From: Nitrospinota bacterium
GTDB taxonomy: Bacteria > Nitrospinota > Nitrospinia > Nitrospinales > JACRGP01
Length of the DNA stretch: 40,670 bases
Assembly (NCBI GenBank): GCA_016207065.1
Contig: JACQQK010000055.1
Location: 1 to 40,670 of the forward strand
Reading direction: 5' to 3'
Below are positions 32,884-40,643 of this stretch, in pieces. Positions within the stretch are counted from its first letter, which is position 1. The number at the start of each line of letters is the position of its first letter. The notes under the pieces were generated by a model that saw nothing but the letters and a program-made list of their open reading frames with translations, was not told where the DNA came from and ran no database searches. Both the position numbers and the translations under genes were made by a program.

Positions 32884-34578
32884 ATGATTACAAAAGTCCG
32901 TGTTCGTTACTTTAAAAAATTTGAGGATGAGGAGTTCGATCTCCGCGAACACATTATTTTAGCCGGGCAGAACAATTCCGGGAAAACAACATTGCTACAA
33001 GCAATAGCCGTATGGAATCTGGCATTGCGAAAATGGCTGGCAAAACGCGCAAGTTCCAAGGCAAAAATACGAACGGGTGTAACCATAACTCGAAAAGAAT
33101 TTACCGCGATTCCGTTACGGGAGATGAGTTTACTGTGGACAAATGCTTCCACTGCTCTCAAAAAGGAAGAACTGCAAGGAAAAAAGGCGGGACCGCCGCG
33201 TGTAATGACTATCGCCCTTGTAGGGAAAACAACGGCTGATGAATGGGAACTAGCCTTTGAATTTCGTTACCAAGGAGAAGAGGTGATTTCCGTAAAACCT
33301 TCCGTCGGTCATGAAGGAGAAATTCCAAAGGCCGTGGAGGATTTTAATGTCGTTCATGTTCCGCCATTTTCCGGCATAGGCGCGGAAGAAACGCAATATA
33401 AGCGCGAATATCAGGACTTGCTTATCGGTCAAGGCAAACCGGGCGATATCGTGCGAAACCTTCTTGTCGAGGTACATGCTGAAAAGGACAAACCACACTG
33501 GGATGATTTGCGCGAACAAATCAAGCAATTGTTTGGCTTCACCCTTCTTCCCCCAAATTATGAGGGGCGGCCTTTCATTTTGTGCGAATATCTTCCCGGT
33601 ATTCCAAAAGGCAAAGGAATGAACGGTCTGCCGAGACTTGACATTGCCAGCGCTGGAAGCGGTTTCCATCAGGTATTGATGTTGCTGGCTTTCTTTTACG
33701 CGCGTCCCGCTTCCATTTTATTGTTGGACGAGCCGGACGCTCATCTTCATGTCATTCTCCAAGAGCAAATATACGACAAGCTCAAGAAGATCGCGGTTGA
33801 TCGAAGGTGCCAACTGATTATCGCCACTCATTCCGAGGTCTTAATCGATGCCACAAGCCCCAATCGGATATTGTCTTTTTACAAAGCCCCCCACCTGCTT
33901 GTCGATGATACGGACCGGGACCAAGTTCGGGAGGCTTTAAAAAGGCTTACGGTCATGGATATGCTTCTGGCCGAATCGGCATCCGGCATTCTTTATGTGG
34001 AAAGCGAATCGGATTTCAACCTCTTACGATCCTGGGCAGAAGTATTGAATCATCCCATGGGAGCTTGGTTCAACGATTCTCCTTTGTGGCGCGAAAACAA
34101 GGGTCGTAATCCTAAAGAGGCGCGGGCCCACTTTTTTGCACTGCGTGCCGTCAAACCAAAGATCAAAGGATATCTTTTGTTGGATGGCGACAATCGAAAT
34201 CTGCCTGATCGCGAACTATCGGGCGATCACTTAACAATAGGACGATGGATACGTTACGAAGCGGAAAGTTATCTCATTCACCCGGAAGCTCTCTTGAGAT
34301 TTGCCGAAGCAGGTCTCCCCTTATACGCCAATAACTATTTGCATGACAAACTGCCCGGTAGCGTTTTTCGCAATCCCTTGGAAAACGATGATTATTTAAA
34401 TAGAACCCCTGCGAGCAAGACATTGTTGCCCGGATTTTTCAAGGAAGCGAATATTGATCTGCCAAAGAGCGAATATTATAGGATCGCCGAGCAAATGAAA
34501 AAAGAAGAAATCCCCCCCGAGGTCAAGGAAAAACTCGATCAAATTTACCGTGCGTTAGGGTTGCAAAATGAACGATAG
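32884..34578 (+). CDS. OLD-family ATPase/TOPRIM nuclease
   Basis: The 564-residue protein joins an ABC-type ATPase to a TOPRIM nuclease domain, as in overcoming-lysogenisation-defect (OLD) proteins. Walker A is GQNNSGKTT (28-36), a signature-like SAGSGFHQ is at 257-264, Walker B ILLLDEPDAHLH at 278-289 and an H-loop IIATHSEVLI follows at 312-321. The TOPRIM part has the conserved Glu in ILYVESESD (E373) and an Asp-x-Asp in LLLDGDN (D434/D436). The ATG at 32884 has GGAGGAGG 7 bp before it. Base composition is clearly more AT-rich than its neighbours, pointing to horizontal transfer. OLD proteins commonly serve in phage defence. No Gabija-type helicase partner is seen; a second gene begins in an overlap at 34568 but is cut short. 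Confidence 0.9.
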   Translation: MITKVRVRYFKKFEDEEFDLREHIILAGQNNSGKTTLLQAIAVWNLALRKWLAKRASSKAKIRTGVTITRKEFTAIPLREMSLLWTNASTALKKEELQGKKAGPPRVMTIALVGKTTADEWELAFEFRYQGEEVISVKPSVGHEGEIPKAVEDFNVVHVPPFSGIGAEETQYKREYQDLLIGQGKPGDIVRNLLVEVHAEKDKPHWDDLREQIKQLFGFTLLPPNYEGRPFILCEYLPGIPKGKGMNGLPRLDIASAGSGFHQVLMLLAFFYARPASILLLDEPDAHLHVILQEQIYDKLKKIAVDRRCQLIIATHSEVLIDATSPNRILSFYKAPHLLVDDTDRDQVREALKRLTVMDMLLAESASGILYVESESDFNLLRSWAEVLNHPMGAWFNDSPLWRENKGRNPKEARAHFFALRAVKPKIKGYLLLDGDNRNLPDRELSGDHLTIGRWIRYEAESYLIHPEALLRFAEAGLPLYANNYLHDKLPGSVFRNPLENDDYLNRTPASKTLLPGFFKEANIDLPKSEYYRIAEQMKKEEIPPEVKEKLDQIYRALGLQNER

Positions 34579-34672
34579 CTTTGAATTCGTCGAGCCGACC
34601 CTGCCCCCCCTTACAAAGTACCGAAACGGCGCCTGCCAATTCAAGAAGGAGATGTCCTCTTCGGACTCTTTT
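34568..34672 (+). pseudogene. Truncated start of a partner gene after the OLD-type gene
   Basis: An ATG at 34568 overlaps the end of the nuclease gene by 11 bp and has an AGGG ribosome-binding site at good distance, as in a coupled two-gene operon. About 20-35 residues (MNDSFEFVEPTLPPLTKYRN and onward) can be read before the frame enters the opposite strand of surE. The frame stays open to 35050, but only as antisense. The gene is therefore probably a remnant of a lost second component. It is too short to identify. Confidence 0.4.
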
Positions 34673-35428
34673 TTAAAACGTAATGTCCCAGTCCTTCAAT
34701 TCCTCCAAGGCCCTGAAGTCGGTCAGGTCGTAGTGGATGGGGGTGATGGAGATGTAATTGTTCGCCACCATTTCCGCGTCCGTCCCTTTCACGCTCTCGT
34801 CAAAACGCATTTCCCCCGCCATCCAGTAGTACGTGTTGTTACGCGGGTCAACCCGTTTGTCGAAGGTTTCGATTACCCGCGACTTCCCCTGCCGGGTGAC
34901 GACGACGCCCCGGATCTCTTTTTGCGAGACCGCCGGAACGTTGACGTTCAGGGACACGCCCTGGGGCAGGCCCTTTTGCAGGACGAGCGGGACGAACTTC
35001 CGGACAAATTCGGCCGCCGGACCGAAATCCGGGTCCACGAACGTGTTTAATGACACCGCGATCGCCGGGATGCCCATGATCGCCGCCTCGGTCGCGGCGG
35101 AAACGGTACCGGAATATATGACGCAGGTGCCCAGGTTGCCGCCCCGGTTGATGCCCGAAATGACCAGTTCCGGCGGCTTGTCGAGTAGCTCCGTCACCGC
35201 CAGTTTGACGCAATCCGCCGGCGTCCCGTTGACCGCGTAACCGACCCGCGCTCCGTTGTCCATCACCTCACGGACCCGCAAGGGGGCGGTGAGGGTGATC
35301 GCGTGTCCCATCGCGCTCTGTTCCGATTCCGGGGCGACGACCACCGTCTCGCGGATTTCGGACACGGCGGCCCGCAAGGCGCGCAGTCCCTCCGCGTTGA
35401 ACCCGTCGTCGTTGGTAAGTACGATCAT
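34673..35428 (-). CDS. surE: 5'/3'-nucleotidase SurE
   Basis: SurE is a metal-dependent nucleoside monophosphatase linked to survival and nucleotide salvage. The metal ligands Asp8/Asp9 lie in MIVLTNDDGFNAEGL. The other motifs are SEQSAMGHAIT, the Asn of GINRGGNLGT, and VIYSGTVSAATEAA. The 251-residue length is normal. The ATG has no recognisable ribosome-binding site, and a terminator-like hairpin with a T run lies directly before it (35437-35469). How it is transcribed is therefore unclear. Confidence 0.94.
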   Translation of the reverse strand: MIVLTNDDGFNAEGLRALRAAVSEIRETVVVAPESEQSAMGHAITLTAPLRVREVMDNGARVGYAVNGTPADCVKLAVTELLDKPPELVISGINRGGNLGTCVIYSGTVSAATEAAIMGIPAIAVSLNTFVDPDFGPAAEFVRKFVPLVLQKGLPQGVSLNVNVPAVSQKEIRGVVVTRQGKSRVIETFDKRVDPRNNTYYWMAGEMRFDESVKGTDAEMVANNYISITPIHYDLTDFRALEELKDWDITF

Positions 35429-35436
35429 AAAGGAAT

Positions 35437-35469
35437 AAAAAAAGGCGGAAACCTTGAAGAGGCCCCGCC
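35437..35469 (-). terminator. Terminator-like hairpin just before surE
   Basis: Read on the minus strand, GGCGG pairs with CCGCC around an inner CCT/AGG stem, followed by seven T residues (35437-35443). The T run ends only 8 bp before the surE start codon. It may end ahpC messages or act as an attenuator for surE. Confidence 0.6.
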
Positions 35470-35470
35470 C

Positions 35471-35494
35471 TAAAAACCTTCCAGCCGGTTTTTA
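35471..35494 (-). terminator. Hairpin downstream of ahpC
   Basis: TAAAAACC and GGTTTTTA form an 8-bp perfect stem with an 8-base loop, 16 bp after the ahpC stop codon. Together with the next hairpin it makes a tandem terminator. Confidence 0.5.
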
Positions 35495-35510
35495 AGAAAT
35501 AAAAAGTTGT

Positions 35511-36099
35511 TTAATTGTGCTTCTTGAAATACTCCTGCGAACCCTTGGGGTCCGCCTTCATCGCGTCCTCGCCCTGCTTCCAGTTCGCCGGGCAAACTTC
35601 TCCGTGGCTCTCGTGGTACTGCAACGCGTCGACCATTCTCAAGGCCTCGTCGATATTGCGTCCCAAGGGAAGGTTGTTGATCACCTGGTGCTGGACGACG
35701 CCTTTTTTATCTATCAAAAACAGGCCGCGCAGGGCCACCGCGTCGTTGAACAGCACGTCGTAGGAACGGGCGATGTTCTTGTCGATGTCGGACACCAACG
35801 GATATTTGATCTGGCCCAAACCGCCCGTTTTACGGTCGGCATTCCGCCAGGCCAGATGCGAGAACTTGCTGTCCACGGAAACGCCGACGACCTCGGTATG
35901 GCGTTTTTCGAACTCTCCCGTCTTGTCGCTGAACGCGATGATCTCCGTCGGGCAGACAAAGGTGAAATCCAGCGGATAGAAGAACAGCACCACGTATTTT
36001 TTGTCCCGGTAGTCGGAGAGTTTGATCTGCTTGAAACTGCCATCCGGCATGACGGCATCGGCTGAAATCGGGGGCTTCCTTTGAAACTAACGTTGACAT
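35511..36099 (-). pseudogene. ahpC: 2-Cys peroxiredoxin (AhpC/TSA), frameshifted near start
   Basis: AhpC reduces peroxides. From residue M of [19 protein letters not shown] (ATG at 36050) the frame is intact to the end, with the peroxidatic Cys in DFTFVCPTE and the resolving Cys in HGEVCPANW. The natural N-terminus [12 protein letters not shown] starts at 36099 with AGGAG properly placed, but is in another frame. At about 36063 one extra A, or two missing bases, separates DF from ADAVMPDG. The coding body is otherwise well kept, so this is either a recent mutation or a sequence error. Starting at 36050 would lose the first strand and has no ribosome-binding site. Confidence 0.8.
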
Positions 36100-36163
36100 A
36101 TGCTTCGCTCCTATTGAGATCCGTGTGTGAAGTGTGAAGTAAGTATGCGTAAAAGGAGAATTC

Positions 36164-36193
36164 AGTTTATCACAATCGGATTGCCGGGTTCAA
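36164..36193 (-). promoter_or_regulatory. Putative ahpC promoter
   Basis: On the minus strand TTGAAC, an 18-bp spacer and TAAACT (36164-36169) lie about 65 bp upstream of the ahpC start. The match is moderate. A short GTGTGAA tandem (36125-36138 region) lies between promoter and gene. Confidence 0.35.
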
Positions 36194-36259
36194 TTTGCAT
36201 TGTTGAACGTTAAAGTCCTAAAGGGCCCCGCTCACGCTTCCTTAAGGAAACCGGGGTTT

Positions 36260-36288
36260 TTGACACAAGGCGAACCTTTTGATACCAT
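36260..36288 (+). promoter_or_regulatory. Putative sigma-70 promoter for the small membrane protein gene
   Basis: A perfect TTGACA (36260-36265), a 17-bp spacer and TACCAT (36283-36288) lie 58 bp before the ATG at 36347. A weak hairpin (CCCCG...CGGGG with inner TTCC/GGAA) overlaps its left end. Confidence 0.5.
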
Positions 36289-36346
36289 TGGCTTGAATTC
36301 CGTAGCGATCGCTCTGTAAGCTGGAACAAACCAATTCGGAGAACAA

Positions 36347-36571
36347 ATGAACCCCGGACCCGAAGAGAACAATATCCTGTGGACAAGAAGAATTCTGTTT
36401 GTATTGGGCGGGGTATTCGTTCTGGCGGGCATTGTCCGGCAATGGCCTATCGCCGGAAAAACCTATTTTGAATTTATCGAGGGCAAAGGCTACCTGGCCC
36501 TCATGGTCGGACTGATCATGATCGTCCTGGGATTTTCGGCGCGCTTGTTGATGGACGAGGGGGACGAGTAA
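36347..36571 (+). CDS. Small two-helix membrane protein, unknown function
   Basis: The 74-residue protein has two hydrophobic segments (ILFVLGGVFVLAGIV and YLALMVGLIMIVLGFSARLL) with a short loop between. A GGAG lies just before the ATG and a promoter-like sequence further upstream, which supports a real gene. The function is not recognised. It is followed 38 bp later by the DUF1844 gene. Confidence 0.65.
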   Translation: MNPGPEENNILWTRRILFVLGGVFVLAGIVRQWPIAGKTYFEFIEGKGYLALMVGLIMIVLGFSARLLMDEGDE

Positions 36572-36609
36572 CGCATTAAGTCAAAAAGCCAAATCAGGGG
36601 GATGCGCTT

Positions 36610-36999
36610 ATGAACTCAGATATCGAGGGTCCCGGTTTCACCATCAAGGATTCGCGGTCTTCCAGCAAGTCCGACGAAGAGTTGAAAGCCGACCGCAAGC
36701 AGGACAAACCGGAGGACAAAACGGCGGCCAAGGGAGAAAAAGAGGCGCTTCCCGGTCTGGAGTTGAATTTTTCCACGTTCCTGTTGTCCCTCGCATCCTC
36801 GGCGTTTTATCATCTGGGGGACCTGGCCGACCCCGACACGGGCGAAAAGCGCGTGGAACTGCCCGCCGTCAAGCAAACGATCGACATCCTCATCATGTTG
36901 CGGGACAAGACCAAAGGTAACCTCAACAAGGACGAGGAGAAGTTGCTGGAACAGTTGACCTACGAGTTGCAGGTGAAATATCTGGCGCGGAAGAAATGA
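36610..36999 (+). CDS. DUF1844 family protein
   Basis: This 129-residue protein starts with a charged, low-complexity part rich in Lys, Glu and Asp (residues 1-47). The DUF1844 signature follows: FSTFLLSLASSAFYHLGD, then LPAVKQTIDILIMLRDKTKG and LEQLTYELQVKYL. The family is common in deltaproteobacteria and relatives, and its role is unknown. The upstream GGGGGATGCGCTT may serve as the ribosome-binding region. Confidence 0.85.
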   Translation: MNSDIEGPGFTIKDSRSSSKSDEELKADRKQDKPEDKTAAKGEKEALPGLELNFSTFLLSLASSAFYHLGDLADPDTGEKRVELPAVKQTIDILIMLRDKTKGNLNKDEEKLLEQLTYELQVKYLARKK

Positions 37000-37116
37000 G
37001 CCGCGGGGTTTTCTCCATTACCTGACGACGAAACGCATTCGATCGCCCGCATGACCCGGCGGAAACTCGGGCCGGTCGAACAACCGTCCGGGCGTCCCCT
37101 TCCAAAAGAGACCGAC

Positions 37117-37839
37117 ATGGCATTAACGTCCGATCATAACGGGCTGTTCATCCAGGGGATGACCGACCCCGGCGAGTTGCGCGGGTTCCTGGAGTCGCGG
37201 TTCTCGCAGGCCGAGATCCAATCCCTCTACGCCGTCAGGCTTGAAGAGGCCAAGTCCATGGCCCGCGCGGAAAAAATCGCGCCCCTGCGGGCGTTCTGGA
37301 AATTGATGGACCGCGCCTTTGGCGGAAAATCCCAGGCTCTCCAGTGCGGCAGGGGGTGCGCGCATTGCTGTTACACGGGGGTCGCCGCGACGCAACTGGA
37401 ATGGGACGGCATCCTGGACAACGCGCGCGAGAAAGGCCTCGACCTCCACAAAATCCTGGAACGCTCCCGCAGGACCATCGACCGGGTCCGCGACGCCGTG
37501 AAATCCGGCAAGGACCTCGACGCGGCGGCATGGCACCGGCTGGTCGTCAACCAGCCCTGCCCCTTCCTGCAAGAGGACCAGTCCTGCGCCGTTTACGAAG
37601 ACCGCCCCCTGGACTGCAGGCTGGTCGTGGCCTACCGGGGCAAGTGTTCCTCCAAAAATCTAGAGCACGCCCAAAGGGGCGTCGTACCTGAGGAAGCCGT
37701 CGCCTCGACCGTCGTCGCGCGCCTGCAGTACGAGGCGACGCCGAAAATGAAACGCCGGAAGTTCGACGGCTCCCAAAAGGTCCATTTGCTCCATCGGTGG
37801 CTCGTTGCGTGGGAAGATAAAAACCGGGGGAAGCGATGA
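37117..37839 (+). CDS. YkgJ-type cysteine-cluster protein
   Basis: The protein carries a CxxxCxxCC cluster (C77, C81, C84, C85 in CGRGCAHCC). A second Cys group (QPCPFLQEDQSCAVYEDRPLDCR, shown in part, and RGKC) follows. This is the pattern of the YkgJ family, thought to bind zinc or an iron-sulfur cluster. The function is unknown. The ATG at 37117 gives 240 residues; an upstream ATG at 37051 would add 22 residues and lacks a ribosome-binding site. Confidence 0.75.
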   Translation: MALTSDHNGLFIQGMTDPGELRGFLESRFSQAEIQSLYAVRLEEAKSMARAEKIAPLRAFWKLMDRAFGGKSQALQCGRGCAHCCYTGVAATQLEWDGILDNAREKGLDLHKILERSRRTIDRVRDAVKSGKDLDAAAWHRLVVNQPCPFLQEDQSCAVYEDRPLDCRLVVAYRGKCSSKNLEHAQRGVVPEEAVASTVVARLQYEATPKMKRRKFDGSQKVHLLHRWLVAWEDKNRGKR

Positions 37840-37980
37840 CCCCGGCGACCGCGCCGGGGCGAACTGGCCAAACCGGGATTGCCCTCGACCGCGCCGATTC
37901 GCCTCCCGATCGGAGCCCATTGTGTCCAGCGTCACGCTGGCCGGCGACCGCGCTGGCGACGGGCGCCATTAATTCCCGCA
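37840..37980 (+). repeat. Hairpin-rich intergenic stretch
   Basis: Directly after the YkgJ-type gene stands a perfect CCCCGGCG-ACCG-CGCCGGGG hairpin (37840-37859). It is followed by CCAGCG-TCA-CGCTGG (37926-37940) and further GC-rich near-palindromes built on GACCGCG and CAGCG words. There is no coding signal. The style resembles the interior of the insert at 28254-28450. It fills much of the 328-bp gap before the dehydrogenase gene. Confidence 0.5.
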
Positions 37981-38003
37981 ATAACAATGTTCCCGCAAAC
38001 TCT

Positions 38004-38060
38004 TATGGAGTGCAACGCGTCCTCGCGTTGCTTGCAAAGCCCGGAGGCTTAGCGCTCCCA
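38004..38060 (-). repeat. 57-bp double-hairpin repeat (GGAGTGCAA...), copy 2
   Basis: This is the same repeat as 20462-20517 in opposite orientation. GCAACGCG/CGCGTTGC is intact. The second hairpin is partly worn (GCAAAGCC against GGCTTAGC). The following run AAAAAAACAC also matches the flank of copy 1. Confidence 0.75.
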
Positions 38061-38167
38061 AAAAAACACGTCATCCTTCGACAGACTTAGGACAGTCCCG
38101 TCGAGGAGCGGAAAGCGAGGAACATTACTTTTGCAGACGTCAATAACGGGAAACCTCGGAGAACATC

Positions 38168-39187
38168 ATGCCCAAATGCGTCATCCTGACCGCGCCGCGG
38201 ACGGTCAAAGTGGTCGAGCGAAAACCGTTGATCCCCGAACCGCGCGAGGCGATCATCGCGGTCGAAACCGCCGGGATATGCGGGACGGACCTGGCGATCT
38301 TTTCCGGCGACTATCCCAGGCCCCTCCCCATGGTCCTCGGCCACGAGTTCATCGGCCGGGTGACGTCGGTCGGGGAAGGGGCGGACGAAAGCTGGGTCGG
38401 GCGGCGCGTCGCCGCCGAGATCAACAACACCTGCGTCGCCCACAAACGCCACGTCCTCTGCCACGCCTGCTCGCGGGGGACGCCCAACCATTGCCAGACG
38501 CGCACGGTCACCGGCATCGTCGCCCGCGACGGGGCCTTCGCCGAGGAAGTGGCCGTCGCCGAGGGAACGCTCCACGAGATCCCCGAGGACCTCGACCCCT
38601 TCGCCGCGACGCTCATCGAGCCGCTGGCCGCCGCGCTCCAGACCTTCGTCATGACCCCGGCGACGGGCAAGGAAACCGTCGCGGTCCTGGGACCGGGGCG
38701 CCTGGGCATCCTCGTCGTTTTCGTGGCGGCGTTGAAAGGGCTCCGCGTCGTCGCCGTTTCCCGAAGCGAGGACAAACGCCGCCGCGCCCTCAAATACGGC
38801 GCGCAAGAAGCGTTCGCCCCCGAGGAGGCCAGGGAGAAAATCCTCGAATTGACGCGCGGCTGGGGCGCGGACATCGTGGTCGACTCCACGGGCCGTCCCG
38901 AGGGCATCACGGAGGCCATCTCCCTGGTCAGCCCCCAGGGCGTCGTCGCCATGAAGACCACTTGCGGCCTGCCCCTGAAGGAATTGGACACCACCCAACT
39001 GGCGATCGACGAAATACGCCTGCAAGGGTCGCGGTGCGGCCCTTTCCCGCAAGCCTTGGAAATCCTCGCCGCGCACCAAGACCGCCTGAAATACCTCGTC
39101 TCCTCCATGCGCCCGCTGGAAAAAGCCCAGGACGCGCTGGAATCCGCCTTCTCCGAACACAAAGTCGTCTTCCGCGCCTCCGACTGA
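38168..39187 (+). CDS. Zinc-dependent alcohol dehydrogenase-like (MDR) protein
   Basis: This is a medium-chain dehydrogenase/reductase of 339 residues. The catalytic zinc site begins with AGICGTDLAIFSGDYP and GHEFIGRV. Four structural-zinc cysteines lie in the segment from NTCVAHKRHVLCHACSRG to NHC. The NAD(P)-binding motif is VLGPGRLGILVV. The substrate cannot be told from sequence; relatives act on alcohols, sugars or threonine. GGAG lies just before the ATG. It stands alone, between the repeat stretch and the AhpD-like gene. Confidence 0.88.
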   Translation: MPKCVILTAPRTVKVVERKPLIPEPREAIIAVETAGICGTDLAIFSGDYPRPLPMVLGHEFIGRVTSVGEGADESWVGRRVAAEINNTCVAHKRHVLCHACSRGTPNHCQTRTVTGIVARDGAFAEEVAVAEGTLHEIPEDLDPFAATLIEPLAAALQTFVMTPATGKETVAVLGPGRLGILVVFVAALKGLRVVAVSRSEDKRRRALKYGAQEAFAPEEAREKILELTRGWGADIVVDSTGRPEGITEAISLVSPQGVVAMKTTCGLPLKELDTTQLAIDEIRLQGSRCGPFPQALEILAAHQDRLKYLVSSMRPLEKAQDALESAFSEHKVVFRASD

Positions 39188-39330
39188 AAGAAGCGGTCCC
39201 GCCTTCCCTTGCCCCAAAACGCGGGGCTTCTTTATTTCGAAAAATAAATTGTAAGGTCGCGTGATTGCGGACGACCAACACTCCGGCATTGCCACACAAG
39301 CGAACCTCAACGAATGAGGGAGAAAAACCC

Positions 39331-39849
39331 ATGATGTCCCCGCAAGCGCGCGCCGAAAATATCCTTGGAAAAGTCCGGCAGGAGTTCGGCTTTGTGCCGA
39401 ACGTCATTAAAGAGATGGTCCACAGTCCCGCCGTGGCCGAGTTGTATTTCGGGGGGATAAAAACCCTGCGGAGCGCGTCCTTGAACGAGCGGGAAATCCA
39501 GGCCATCTCCCTGACCGTTGCCGCATTCAACGGGTGTTCCTATTGCGTCGCCGCCCATTGTACGATCGCAAAAAAGTCGGGAATCGATGAAAAAGACATC
39601 GAGGCCCTGAGCAAAGGCGATGCCCCGGAAAACAACCGCTTGAAAACCCTGACGATCGCCAGCCAGCTGATCCTGGAAAAAAAAGGGTGGCTTAACGAAA
39701 TGGATTTGAGTGATTTGGCGGACAAGGGGATCGATAAGACCCAGATTTACGAGATCGTGGCGGTCATCGGCCTCAAAACCCTGGCGACTTACATCAACCA
39801 CATCGCCCACACCCCCATCGACAAGGAATTCGCCCCTCTCAAACCCTGA
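39331..39849 (+). CDS. AhpD-like / carboxymuconolactone decarboxylase family protein
   Basis: The 172-residue all-helical protein has the AhpD-type redox motif CSYCVAAH (CxxC with nearby His). The helix before it (LNEREIQAISLTVAAFNGC) is typical. Such proteins are peroxidase-like reductases or thiol partners. The ATG at 39331 is preceded by GAGGGAG; an upstream start at 39265 would add residues that look non-coding. ahpC lies about 3 kb away on the other strand, so a working link is only a guess. Confidence 0.87.
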   Translation: MMSPQARAENILGKVRQEFGFVPNVIKEMVHSPAVAELYFGGIKTLRSASLNEREIQAISLTVAAFNGCSYCVAAHCTIAKKSGIDEKDIEALSKGDAPENNRLKTLTIASQLILEKKGWLNEMDLSDLADKGIDKTQIYEIVAVIGLKTLATYINHIAHTPIDKEFAPLKP

Positions 39850-39903
39850 GCGGATACGCAGTTGCCGGGCGCGGGTCCTTGTCATGAAGAAAGGGACTAT
39901 CCG

Positions 39904-40290
39904 ATGATCCAACTCATGCGGAAAATTTTTACCATGCGATTTCCTTGGAACGCGTGGGTTCTCCTTCTGGCGGGCATAAACATGGCCGGCGGTTTATATT
40001 TCTTCGATACGCTGGAGGGGAAATTTGCGTTGTTCGCCATGGCGGGCTCCATGATCGTCATGCAAATCGTTTTTAACCGGCACGGATTTGTCCGCCTCCT
40101 GGGACTTGGGCATATTTTATTTTGGACGCCTTTCGCCGGGATGATTCTGTGGCGGCTTCAATTTGGCACGGACCTGTACGCCCCTTTCCGGTTCTGGCTG
40201 ATTTCCGTAGCCCTCTTGAATTCCCTTTCCCTGATTATCGACTTCGTTGACGTTGGGCGCTTTGCGCGCGGCGAGCGGAACGAGATGTAG
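39904..40290 (+). CDS. Small polytopic membrane protein, unknown function
   Basis: The 128-residue protein has about four hydrophobic helices (WVLLLAGINMAGGLYFF, FALFAMAGSMIVMQIVF, LLGLGHILFWTPFAGMIL and FWLISVALLNSLSLIID). A ribosome-binding sequence AAAGGGA precedes the ATG at 39904. It follows the AhpD-like gene by 54 bp and may share its transcript. The family is not recognised. Confidence 0.65.
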   Translation: MIQLMRKIFTMRFPWNAWVLLLAGINMAGGLYFFDTLEGKFALFAMAGSMIVMQIVFNRHGFVRLLGLGHILFWTPFAGMILWRLQFGTDLYAPFRFWLISVALLNSLSLIIDFVDVGRFARGERNEM

Positions 40291-40556
40291 CCTCGCTGGC
40301 GCAACGAATCCCCATAGCCCTTCATCCCTCTCTTTGTCCGCCTTTTTATCTTTCCTGTTGCTGTCTTGATAGGAAGAAATTACCCTCTCCAGAATTTTTT
40401 TCCCGGAACCGCAACCGCGAGTCGCGGGCACGGCCCCTGAAATCAAGCGTTCCGCCGTCGAAAAAAGCGAGAAACGCTCCGGCATGGAATTTGCTCATCA
40501 ACAATAGGATGGCAATGGGTTAACCCGGATATTGCATGACGAAAGGACTGGAATTT
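40291..40556. other. Non-coding stretch before the last repeat
   Basis: About 270 bp without a credible gene, promoter or RNA on either strand. Two minus-strand open frames reach into it, but they show no ribosome-binding site and no recognisable protein. Confidence 0.4.
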
Positions 40557-40643
40557 CTCCCCCTTGTAAAGGGGGCCGGGGGGATTCACGCCATGACCGC
40601 GAGCGAAAGCTTCAAATCCCCCTATCCCCCTTTGCCAGGGGGG
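40557..40643 (-). repeat. 87-bp palindromic repeat (CCCCCTT...AAGGGGGAG family), copy 2
   Basis: This is the reverse-oriented relative of 13370-13454: CTCCCCCTTGTAAAGGGGG, then GATTCACGCCATGACCGCG, then TTCAAATCCCCC. The central part is clearly shared, with several substitutions. A small GGCGC/GCGCC hairpin follows at the window edge. Confidence 0.75.

Noticed and set aside
32884-34672. Gabija defence system
   Set aside because: The ATPase/TOPRIM gene resembles GajA in layout, but no UvrD-like GajB helicase follows, and the partner start does not look like one.
40500-40556. Possible insertion-sequence end (GGTTAACCCGGATATTGCATGA)
   Set aside because: It has the look of a transposon end, but there is no partner end, no transposase and no duplication to support it.
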